Shown: piece after piece, positions 54,371 through 62,431 of the stretch
Numbering within the stretch: the first letter of the stretch is position 1
Layout of the letters: every line of letters begins with the position of its first letter
NCBI GenBank assembly: GCA_000314955.1
Contig: BAEM01000034.1
Span: forward strand, 124,001-188,000
Length of the DNA: 64,000 nucleotides
Source of the DNA: Paraglaciecola chathamensis S18K6
GTDB lineage: Bacteria; Pseudomonadota; Gammaproteobacteria; Enterobacterales; Alteromonadaceae
Direction of reading: 5' to 3'
Made by a program: the position numbers and the translations under genes
The notes under the pieces: generated by a model
Databases searched by the model: none
What the model was told of the DNA's origin: nothing
The model's input: the letters and a program-made list of their open reading frames with translations, nothing else

Positions 54371-55843
54371 ATGAACAATGCATCCAGCAAACTTATTAAT
54401 AGTGCATCTCTGTTAATAGCCGGTAAATTCTTTCAACGCTCTGTTGGTTTAATCAGCATTGTGATTTTAGCGCGCGTACTCACACCACAAGATTTTGCTA
54501 TCGCTGCAATCATATCTATGGTGATTTATTTCTTTGATGTCCTCTCTGACTTAGGCAATGAACAGTATATTATTCAGAAAAAAGAGGTTTCTGATAAGGA
54601 TTTAGACGCAGCCTGGACCATCAATATACTGATAAAAAGTTGCCTTACACTCCTCCTCGTTCTATGCATACCATTCATCAATAGTTTCTACTCTGAAATG
54701 CAACTCACTGGCGCACTTTTGGTTGCGACGTGCGTTTTGCCGATACGCGCGTTGCGCAATTCAGGAATACTACGTTTTCAACGTGAATTAGTGTACAAGC
54801 AATTATTCTTCTTAACGATATTTCAGCGTCTTGGTTCATTTTGTGCTGTGATGCTAATGATTTGGATTTATCCCAGTTTTTGGGCGCTCATTATCGGAGA
54901 TATTACATCGGCGTTGATTTTTACATTCGGCTCTTACATTGTGCATACTTTTCGGCCATCTTTTTCACTGAAAAATATAAAGCAGCAATGGTTATTTTCA
55001 AGATGGATATTAGCTAAAAATATTATCGGATATACTCGTTCACAAATTGATACGTTTATTGTATCGAGCCTTTTTAACGCTCGTGATCTTGGCAGATACT
55101 ACCTTTCTCGTGATATTGTAATGTTACCAAGCCAAAACTTATTGACCCCTGCAATCCAGCCTTTACTCGCGACGTTCAGTGCCAAACATCATAGTGGGAA
55201 CAGCTTAGGCAGACAGTTAGAATTTTCTCTCTTAGTCACAACTATGCTCACAATTCCCATCGTTTTTTATATTTGGTATTTTCCAGCCCCCCTTATCGAT
55301 ACTATTTTGGGAGAACAGTGGAGCGACAGTTACATATTGCTCAGTCGATTATCTTTACTGGTGCTTTATATCCCCTTTATCGTATTGTTCGAACAAATCA
55401 TGATTGCAAAAGGATGGGTTGCTAAATTACTTGTGTTTGACATCGCAAGCCTAATATTAATATGCTCCGGATTATTAGTGCTCGGCGACACAGTTTTATC
55501 CGAATTTGCAATGCATAGAGGACTATTAGGTATAGGTGCTACATGTGTATTAATTTTATTTATACGTGTGCAGATGAACTTCTCCCTGTTCGCTTGGGGC
55601 ATATGGTGTTTAATTTGTGCAGCAGTGTCCTATTTAAGCGTCTTAGGGGTACAATATATCAACCGCGTTAGCGACTCATCAGGCGTTGTTATACTTCTTA
55701 TATCTGGAGGGGTGTTCACCTCTTTATATGCGGCCGCCATGGCATTAATCGTGCGAATGTTGGCTCCACGGAACGAAAACTGTCTCTTTCTTAAACGTTT
55801 AATGACCAAATATATCGCCCAAATAAGAGAAAAATTAGGATGA
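54371..55843 (+). CDS. Wzx-like oligosaccharide flippase (first of two)
   Basis: The 490-residue integral membrane protein has about 12-14 membrane segments. Its N-terminus (FFQRSVGLISIVILARVLTPQDFAIAA) is typical of the polysaccharide-transporter/Wzx MOP superfamily. It would flip lipid-linked oligosaccharides to the periplasmic face. The stop overlaps the following small gene by 4 bases. A second such gene occurs at 57439, which is unusual for a single polymer. Confidence 0.88.
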   Translation: MNNASSKLINSASLLIAGKFFQRSVGLISIVILARVLTPQDFAIAAIISMVIYFFDVLSDLGNEQYIIQKKEVSDKDLDAAWTINILIKSCLTLLLVLCIPFINSFYSEMQLTGALLVATCVLPIRALRNSGILRFQRELVYKQLFFLTIFQRLGSFCAVMLMIWIYPSFWALIIGDITSALIFTFGSYIVHTFRPSFSLKNIKQQWLFSRWILAKNIIGYTRSQIDTFIVSSLFNARDLGRYYLSRDIVMLPSQNLLTPAIQPLLATFSAKHHSGNSLGRQLEFSLLVTTMLTIPIVFYIWYFPAPLIDTILGEQWSDSYILLSRLSLLVLYIPFIVLFEQIMIAKGWVAKLLVFDIASLILICSGLLVLGDTVLSEFAMHRGLLGIGATCVLILFIRVQMNFSLFAWGIWCLICAAVSYLSVLGVQYINRVSDSSGVVILLISGGVFTSLYAAAMALIVRMLAPRNENCLFLKRLMTKYIAQIREKLG

Positions 55844-56316
55844 AAGCGTCATACGAATTACTATTCGTGCCTAAGCTGCGTTTAGTGTCGAAACTGCTAG
55901 TTAGAATGCAGGTGGGCATTTGTAAGGTGCAATGGAATTATGACCAACATAAAAATAAAAAAACGCGATATATTGCCAATTTAATAAGCAATTTATTTGT
56001 TTTCGTTGGCTCCTCGCATGCTCATAAAGCTCATATAAGACAATTAAAGGACACCCCAGATTGCCCCGCTAGAATGAGGCAGTTTTTGCACTACGCAGCT
56101 GCGCAAGAAGACAACGCGAACGAAGAGCCTGTATTTATATTCTCAGCGGGCGGGCGCGTCGCAAGAGGCACGGAGTGCGCGAGATTTAGTACCCAGTATA
56201 AATATTTAGCAGACAGCTTCGGTTGCCATAAAATGTCTTGTTTAAATAAAGAGAGTGCTAAGCGATTTTTAAAATACTTCTCAGATGCAAGATTATTATT
56301 AAAACAACAACGCTAA
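55840..56316 (+). CDS. Hypothetical protein between flippase and glycosyltransferase genes
   Basis: I do not recognise this 158-residue basic protein. It starts with ATGA overlapping the flippase stop, so it is probably translated. It has a lysine/asparagine-rich middle, a hydrophobic patch LISNLFVFVG, a short VFIFSAGGRVARGT segment and a Lys/Leu-rich C-terminus, with no signal peptide. It could be a degenerate or divergent sugar-modifying enzyme. No motif supports a function. A 43-base gap follows before the next gene. Confidence 0.55.
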   Translation: MKASYELLFVPKLRLVSKLLVRMQVGICKVQWNYDQHKNKKTRYIANLISNLFVFVGSSHAHKAHIRQLKDTPDCPARMRQFLHYAAAQEDNANEEPVFIFSAGGRVARGTECARFSTQYKYLADSFGCHKMSCLNKESAKRFLKYFSDARLLLKQQR

Positions 56317-56359
56317 TGAATCTAAATGATGTGTATTGAAATATTAAGAAAATGGCAAA

Positions 56360-57442
56360 ATGAAAAACAATAAAACTTATGCTGTCCATTTACCGGACTA
56401 CCGTAACGCTAATCCATATCAATCCCTTCTGGCTAGCGCTCTAAGTAAGGAGCACGTAGAAACGACGTTCATTCCTTTTTCGCGTTCACTTTTGCCCTTA
56501 ACCAGAAGCATCAAAGGACTGAAAAATATAGATGTCGTTCACGTACACTGGATTATAGATATACTCCAGCCACTGATGTGGACCAAGTCAAACTTAGTTT
56601 TTTACATCAAATTTTCACTCTTAATAATCGATGTCTTTTTGGTCAGATTAAGAGGTAAGAAAGTCGTATGGACCGTGCATAACAAATTGGCACATCAGCA
56701 GTTAAATACTAAACGAGAGTTACTCGTTAGAAAATGGTTCGCTAAATCGGTAAATCGCGTCATTTTTCACAGTAACGAAGCACAAGAATTAGTTTCAAAT
56801 ATGCTTAATATTGATATCCGTTCGAAGTCAAAAATCATTTTTCATGGTAACTATATAGGCAGTTACCCAGAACCAAGCAATAGCAAAATGAACATGCGAG
56901 ATCACTATGGTCTGCCAAATTCAGGTACATTGATCAGTTATGTCGGCGTGCTAAGGCCATACAAGGGCATAGAAACCTTAATAGAGGCTTTCACCAAAGT
57001 AGAGGGCGATAATACGCGCTTGCTTATCTCTGGCAATCCGAATTCGATACAATACAAAGCTCAATTAGCGCAATTGACTCTAGCAAATAGTAGAATAAGC
57101 ACTGACTTTCAGTTCCTCCCAGAGCAGAAAATGATCGATTATTTAGCAATATCAGACATTATTTGTTTACCCTTCAGCGATACCCTTACTTCAGGCTCGA
57201 CAATTTTGGCCATGTCTTACGCTAAGCCCCTAATTTTGCCAGAATCGGCAAAGGTGTTTGGCTGTGTTCCAACAAATGGGGCATTCTACTTTGGAGAAGA
57301 AGAAAGTCTTGCCAATGTCTTGAATAAGGTGTCTAAACTCACCGATTTAAAGCTACAAAAAATGGGAGAGGCTAATTTTTTGCAGGCTAAAAAGATGTCT
57401 TGGGAAACGGTTGGTAAACTGACTACGGTGGCTTATCAGTGA
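56360..57442 (+). CDS. Glycosyltransferase family 4 / group 1-like
   Basis: The 360-residue protein has an unusual N-terminal acceptor domain (YAVHLPDYRNANPYQSLLA, VHVHWIID). A GT-B donor domain follows with ISYVGVLRPYKGIETLIEAF and LPFSDTLTSGSTILAMSYAKPLILPE. This matches bacterial EPS glycosyltransferases, though the usual E-x7-E is weakened here (SGSTILAMSYAK). It overlaps the next flippase gene by 4 bases. Donor sugar is unknown. Confidence 0.8.
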   Translation: MKNNKTYAVHLPDYRNANPYQSLLASALSKEHVETTFIPFSRSLLPLTRSIKGLKNIDVVHVHWIIDILQPLMWTKSNLVFYIKFSLLIIDVFLVRLRGKKVVWTVHNKLAHQQLNTKRELLVRKWFAKSVNRVIFHSNEAQELVSNMLNIDIRSKSKIIFHGNYIGSYPEPSNSKMNMRDHYGLPNSGTLISYVGVLRPYKGIETLIEAFTKVEGDNTRLLISGNPNSIQYKAQLAQLTLANSRISTDFQFLPEQKMIDYLAISDIICLPFSDTLTSGSTILAMSYAKPLILPESAKVFGCVPTNGAFYFGEEESLANVLNKVSKLTDLKLQKMGEANFLQAKKMSWETVGKLTTVAYQ

Positions 57443-58905
57443 GTAAATCAAAACATGAGGGCTCTCTTAGATCCGCCCTAGCGTATTCGTTTATAACAAA
57501 GTATCTAAACATCGCTTTGCAACTTATCAGCACTATTGTTTTAGTAAGGTTGATCACCCCTGAGGAATATGGGCTCTATACTATAGCCTTTATATTCATG
57601 GTTACAGCTTCAATCATAAAAGAGTTCGGTGTTAATAACTATCTGATTAAAGAAGAAAATTTAACCCAAGAAATAATTCAAAGTGCCTATGGTACTCTGC
57701 TCGTGATCTCATTTATTTCTGGAGCCGCCCTGTTTTTTAGTGCCTCTCCTATAGCAAATTTTTATCAACAGTCTGAGCTAATCAATATACTACAATTGCT
57801 CTCATTGAATATATTCCTTGCTCCCTTTGGTTCCATTATTGATTGCTTATTAAAACGCGAGTTGAACTTTAAGCCCGCGCTAATCACAGGCACTTCGAGT
57901 CAATTTATCAGTGTGTTGGCTATGATATTAATGGCTTACAGTGACTTCGGTGTGTACACATTAGTATACGGCTCATTAATTCAAACCGTGGTTCAAGCTT
58001 TGTTACTACAGTTTTACCGCCCCGCCAATATGCCTTTAATGCCCAAGTTAAGTCAAAGTCGTAAAATACTTAGCTATTCAAAATTTGTCGGTGTTTACGG
58101 GATCGTTGGCCATTTCGGTACATATATTGTGGAACTCCTTTCTGGTAAATTTTTCACACTTGAGATTACAGGGCAATTTAATCGAGCCTCATCAACAGCC
58201 TCTCTCTTTAATAAGCTTTTTACAGAGGCACTGAATCCGGTTATCTCCCCCTATGCTTCAAAGTTAAAACGCAGTGGTGAAGGGTTTATGCAACGCATGA
58301 GAGTCATCATCGTTTTGGCGTTAAGCTGTGCATGGCCTTTTTATGCTGTACTAGGGTTATGCGCGGAGCCAGTGGTATTGATTTTGTTTGGCGAAAAGTG
58401 GATGACCTCTAGTTACTTTTTGCAAATATTTTGCGCATCGCGTATTTTATCCTCCAGCGTGCAAACTATTGAGCCGATTCTAATGGGGCTCGGGATGGCG
58501 AAAGCGCTAATGAAAATAGTATTGATTATCAACGTTTTGCGAATACTTATCAGTATATTACTCCTGCAATACGGACTTATGGTAATGATTATATTCACTT
58601 CACTGACCTTACCTTTGTTAAGAGTGGCGCTATTTGTCCTCGTATTACATCGTAAAAATCTGGTCGACTGGCATACCTACCTATCTTGGTTAAAGCCACC
58701 AGCCGTATTACTCATAGTGAGCGCGGCTCCATTGTGTTTAATAAAACTATATTTAGGCCAAAACTGGTGGCAAAGTTATAGTTATGTAATTTCGTCAATC
58801 ATTTTATCCGCTACTTTGTGGTTAACCTTATTGTCGAAACAAGAAGACTCTGCGATTGTGATCAAGGAAGTCAAAAGTAAATTATTTAATAAAGCTAAAA
58901 CGTAA
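57439..58905 (+). CDS. Wzx/WzxC-like oligosaccharide flippase (second of two)
   Basis: The 488-residue membrane protein has about 12-14 segments. Its N-terminal pattern LQLISTIVLVRLITPEEYGLYTIAFIFM and the SIIDCLLKRELNFKPALITG block resemble WzxC-type (colanic-acid-like) exporters. It differs clearly from the flippase at 54371, which argues for two export substrates or a duplicated step. It is followed within 3 bases by a GT2 gene. Confidence 0.88.
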   Translation: MSKSKHEGSLRSALAYSFITKYLNIALQLISTIVLVRLITPEEYGLYTIAFIFMVTASIIKEFGVNNYLIKEENLTQEIIQSAYGTLLVISFISGAALFFSASPIANFYQQSELINILQLLSLNIFLAPFGSIIDCLLKRELNFKPALITGTSSQFISVLAMILMAYSDFGVYTLVYGSLIQTVVQALLLQFYRPANMPLMPKLSQSRKILSYSKFVGVYGIVGHFGTYIVELLSGKFFTLEITGQFNRASSTASLFNKLFTEALNPVISPYASKLKRSGEGFMQRMRVIIVLALSCAWPFYAVLGLCAEPVVLILFGEKWMTSSYFLQIFCASRILSSSVQTIEPILMGLGMAKALMKIVLIINVLRILISILLLQYGLMVMIIFTSLTLPLLRVALFVLVLHRKNLVDWHTYLSWLKPPAVLLIVSAAPLCLIKLYLGQNWWQSYSYVISSIILSATLWLTLLSKQEDSAIVIKEVKSKLFNKAKT

Positions 58906-58907
58906 TA

Positions 58908-59825
58908 ATGAATCCAAAGTGTATTGACCAAGAAAAGTTAGATGTATCTATCGTGGTACCAGTTTTCAATCGTTACGAACGCTTGCAGATTGTTGTTGAT
59001 TCTTTAATGTCGCAAGATTTCACTGGCAGCTACGAAATAGTTATTGTAGATGACGGTTCAACTGATGGGACGGGCAATAACTTACACGACGTTGATGGGA
59101 AAATCCGTGTCATCAGGCAAGAAAATCAAGGCGCAGCTGCGGCGAGACATACGGGTGTCGCTCATGCCAAGGGAGATATTGTTGTTTTTAACGATTCAGA
59201 CGATATTGCCTACCCAGATAAACTGCAAGTTCTATTTGACGCCCTACAAGCAAATCCCCTTTGTGTTGCGGCTATCGCGGTTGTCAAAAACCCGTCGAAA
59301 GTAGATTGGTCTGCACCTCTGTGGGTTAAAGAAATGGATGGAAGCTACCTAGTAAATAATGCTCCATTAGATCACTTTTTCGATAATTATTACCCCATAG
59401 CTGCTGCAATGAACATCGCTGTAAAAAGAGACATAGCTTTTTTTGCATCGAAAGAGTCTGAATATTACCGCGCAGCTAACGATTTCCATTTTCAATTTAA
59501 GGTTGCGACCAAGGGTGCGATAGTCTGTGTATCAAAGATAACCAACGAATATTTTGTGGGGCAAGGAATAACGACAGTTCAAGGGATTCATACGCAAGCG
59601 GCATACGCATTAATCTCTTTGGCTGATAACTATAGTGCGTTAGGCAAGCCCCCGCAATTTGCTCTATCGGTACAAAAGCGTATTGAGAATGGGTCATCAC
59701 ATGTTTTAAAGCCGTTACTCAAAAGCCGTAAATTTGGACTTTTATTCGCGGTATGCAAAAACATGCTGAGATACTCTCGCTTAAAGCAAATCCCGAGAAC
59801 CGTATGGTGGGCTATATCCTCGTAA
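58908..59825 (+). CDS. Glycosyltransferase family 2
   Basis: The 305-residue soluble GT-A protein has VSIVVPVFNRYERLQIVVDSL, the nucleotide-binding VDDGSTDGT, and the metal-binding FNDSDDIA motif (DxD-like). The acceptor part is poorly conserved, so specificity is not predictable. A short gap with a tiny open frame follows before the O-acyltransferase gene. Confidence 0.88.
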   Translation: MNPKCIDQEKLDVSIVVPVFNRYERLQIVVDSLMSQDFTGSYEIVIVDDGSTDGTGNNLHDVDGKIRVIRQENQGAAAARHTGVAHAKGDIVVFNDSDDIAYPDKLQVLFDALQANPLCVAAIAVVKNPSKVDWSAPLWVKEMDGSYLVNNAPLDHFFDNYYPIAAAMNIAVKRDIAFFASKESEYYRAANDFHFQFKVATKGAIVCVSKITNEYFVGQGITTVQGIHTQAAYALISLADNYSALGKPPQFALSVQKRIENGSSHVLKPLLKSRKFGLLFAVCKNMLRYSRLKQIPRTVWWAISS

Positions 59826-59861
59826 CCCCAATCGCAAATTTATTTTTGTAAGGAAACAATA

Positions 59862-59936
59862 ATGCGCAACTTTTACTATTTCGATCTTAATTCAACTGTA
59901 TACTCGACGTTTAAGGACGTTATTGGTGCTCCTTGA
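59862..59936 (+). CDS. Candidate 24-residue micro-ORF
   Basis: ATG at 59862 is preceded by TAAGGAAACAAT, a good ribosome-binding site, and the frame codes MRNFYYFDLNSTVYSTFKDV plus four more residues before TGA. It lies alone in the 140-base gap between the GT2 and acyltransferase genes. It could be a leader peptide, a small membrane-associated protein, or a remnant of a longer gene. The aromatic content is unusual. No homology is known to me. Confidence 0.3.
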   Translation: MRNFYYFDLNSTVYSTFKDVIGAP

Positions 59937-59965
59937 TTGAGTATAAACGCCATAAGGAATAGTTT

Positions 59966-61018
59966 ATGTTTGGGGCATACAGGACAGTATTAGCATTGAT
60001 GGTCGTTTTTTATCATATTGGCGGCATTCCACATATTGGCTCTTACGCTGTATTTGGGTTTTATGCACTTAGCGGTTACTTAATGACATTTGTGATTCAA
60101 AAAACCTACGGTTACAAGGCAATTGGGTTAAAGAAGTACGCATTCAATCGGTTTTTACGTATTTACCCTATGTATTGGGCTTCCATTATATTTTCCATAA
60201 TATTGATCATGTTAGTTGGCGAACAAAATTCGGCCGAATACCATAAGGCCCTGTTTCTGCCAGATAATCTAATCGACTCTCTAAAAAACTTATTCTTATT
60301 TTTTCCATTCAGGGAGACACCTAGGTTAACTCCTCCAGCTTGGGCCCTTACAGTAGAAGTTTTTTATTATATTTTAATAGGTGTGGGACTTTCGAAACAT
60401 AAAAAAGTGGTCATTTGCTGGTTCGTATTAAGTGTTATTTACCATGTTGTCATAGGACTTTTTCAATTCGGCTTTGAGCATCGCTACTACACAATACCAG
60501 CCGCATCGCTTCCTTTTTCAGTGGGAGCACTCATATTCCATTACCGAGAGTCGCTGCAAGCGCTCATGAATAACAATCGGCTGACCAAGAATTCCTTTTT
60601 TCCCTATTCGTTAGGAACTGCTATCTTGTTCAACTGGTACTTAGGCAGACAAGTGAAACAAGAATTTTTTGACTTAGACAACTTGTTTTTTTATTCCAAT
60701 TTCGGACTTTGTGTTCTGATGATCATCGTTTTAAAAGAAAAAAAATCACTACCATTTATAAGTAAAAAACTAGACAACTGGTTTGGCAATTTTAGCTATC
60801 CAATTTATCTTATTCACTACCAAGTTGCGTTGGTGGTTCTAAATGGGATGGATTTTTTTGGTCAACAGTATATTCGCCCAGACTTTACCCTAATGTTAAT
60901 AAGCCTTCCGTTTTTATTTTTGTTTTCTTGGCTGTTAATATTTGTTCTTGAGAAGCCCATAGAACACATTCGTCAGAAGATTAAACAAAAGAGAAAATTA
61001 GCCCTGCACACTCAGTAG
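59966..61018 (+). CDS. Acyltransferase family 3 (OafA/YrhL-like) membrane protein
   Basis: The 350-residue integral membrane protein has about 10 segments and the acyltransferase-3 features: an N-terminal YRTVLALMVVFYHIGGIP with catalytic histidine, then FYALSGYLMTFVIQ, YAFNRFLRIYPMYW, PPAWALTVEVFYYI and a C-terminal NFSYPIYLIHY. These enzymes O-acetylate (or otherwise acylate) sugars of lipopolysaccharide or exopolysaccharide. AAGGAATAG lies before the start. It likely adds an O-acetyl group to the polymer. Confidence 0.92.
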   Translation: MFGAYRTVLALMVVFYHIGGIPHIGSYAVFGFYALSGYLMTFVIQKTYGYKAIGLKKYAFNRFLRIYPMYWASIIFSIILIMLVGEQNSAEYHKALFLPDNLIDSLKNLFLFFPFRETPRLTPPAWALTVEVFYYILIGVGLSKHKKVVICWFVLSVIYHVVIGLFQFGFEHRYYTIPAASLPFSVGALIFHYRESLQALMNNNRLTKNSFFPYSLGTAILFNWYLGRQVKQEFFDLDNLFFYSNFGLCVLMIIVLKEKKSLPFISKKLDNWFGNFSYPIYLIHYQVALVVLNGMDFFGQQYIRPDFTLMLISLPFLFLFSWLLIFVLEKPIEHIRQKIKQKRKLALHTQ

Positions 61019-61075
61019 CAAATAATCGCGTAGAGCACTAATTATCAACAACACGAAAAAGAAGACCAAATTTTA

Positions 61076-62431
61076 ATGCGCGACATTATCGTTTTACTCA
61101 TTTCGATGATTTTAATAATCACAGCACTGACGAGCCGTTTTGCGGGAGCCGTTGGTTATTGGTGGTTTGGAATATTTAGACCTCAAGATTGGGTTTGGGG
61201 AAATATAAACAGCCTTAAGCTCCCACTTATCGCGATCGCATTATTCGTCATCCCTTGTTTCTTACAAGGGCTGTGGCCAAGGTTCAAAGACCCTATAAGC
61301 AAATTACTACTTGGTTACTTAGTCCTAACCGTAGTGACTCAATTTACATCATCTTGCATACCTATTGGATTCAGAATTAGTTATTTTCAACAGTTTGCTG
61401 TATTACTACTAGCTATTTTCCTCACTATCAGAGTGACAGATAGCGAACAGCGTTTTTGCTGGATTGTTGCAGTTGTAGGCTTATCCCTAGCGTTTCATGC
61501 TGGTAAAGCTGGTTTGCTCGGAATGCTAGGCATGGGCGGCACCTATTACGGAGCCTCTACAATGCAGGGATTGTTTGCCGGCAGTAACGGTTTTGCATTT
61601 GGTTCTGCAGTATTACTATTCTTTAACCTTTTCATCATAAAAATGGCTTATGCCAAAAATGCGCTATTTTACTTACCAAATTTGGTTCGCTCACAAAGAA
61701 CACTGAAACTTATAAAATTATTCGGTCCAATCGTTTGCATAGGTATCATCTATAACGTGATAACCCTATTTTCAAGGGGCTCAGCTTTAGCCATGTTCTT
61801 AGGCCTTGCTCTTTGGTTTAGCTTATCGAGCTTATTGAAGTTTAAACACATTCTCATCATGGGCATCATTGGTGTTTTAGGTTTGAGTGTCATCGGATTA
61901 CCAGATGGCTATAAGGATCGCATTGCGAGTGCATTCGTCGAAGATGAAGAATTAGATGATTCAGCGGCTTCTCGGCCTCACTTTTGGGGCATAGCAATGG
62001 AAATGGTTGCCGATAATCCACTAGGTGTGGGACCTGGTTGCTATAACACCTACTACCCAATTTATGACAGCTCATTTGGTAAATATGGTATGTACAGAAC
62101 CGTTCACAGCGCTCACTTTGAAGTGATATCTGAGATAGGTTATTTAGGCGCTCTAAGTTGGATCCTTTTGTATGTCATCTCCATTAAAAAATTATTTTAC
62201 ATTCGAAAATCGGTGAAGCTAACCCCTATTAATAAGGAACAAGATGAATTTTATGTTAATGCTGCAAACCTACTTATTGCCGCCATTACGGTCTTTCTGA
62301 TTGGTTCTTCATTTTATGCAATGGCATATAACGATATTATTTGGTTACTGTGGGGGCTTACTGCAGTTTTAATCACCTTATTTAAGCAATATTCATCCCA
62401 GTCTCAAAAGGAACTGAAGGTAAAAACATGA
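61076..62431 (+). CDS. O-glycosylation ligase-like protein, exosortase-A-associated
   Basis: The 451-residue membrane protein has about 11-12 segments and resembles the exosortase-A-associated O-ligase/Wzy-like family. The start MRDIIVLLISMILIITALT followed by FRPQDWVWG is family-typical. The late periplasmic loop SRPHFWGIAMEMVADNPLGVGPGCYNTYY matches O-antigen ligase (Wzy_C-like) domains. It could polymerise repeat units or attach glycan to protein; the exact reaction is undetermined. The stop overlaps the next start by 4 bases (ATGA). Confidence 0.9.
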   Translation: MRDIIVLLISMILIITALTSRFAGAVGYWWFGIFRPQDWVWGNINSLKLPLIAIALFVIPCFLQGLWPRFKDPISKLLLGYLVLTVVTQFTSSCIPIGFRISYFQQFAVLLLAIFLTIRVTDSEQRFCWIVAVVGLSLAFHAGKAGLLGMLGMGGTYYGASTMQGLFAGSNGFAFGSAVLLFFNLFIIKMAYAKNALFYLPNLVRSQRTLKLIKLFGPIVCIGIIYNVITLFSRGSALAMFLGLALWFSLSSLLKFKHILIMGIIGVLGLSVIGLPDGYKDRIASAFVEDEELDDSAASRPHFWGIAMEMVADNPLGVGPGCYNTYYPIYDSSFGKYGMYRTVHSAHFEVISEIGYLGALSWILLYVISIKKLFYIRKSVKLTPINKEQDEFYVNAANLLIAAITVFLIGSSFYAMAYNDIIWLLWGLTAVLITLFKQYSSQSQKELKVKT

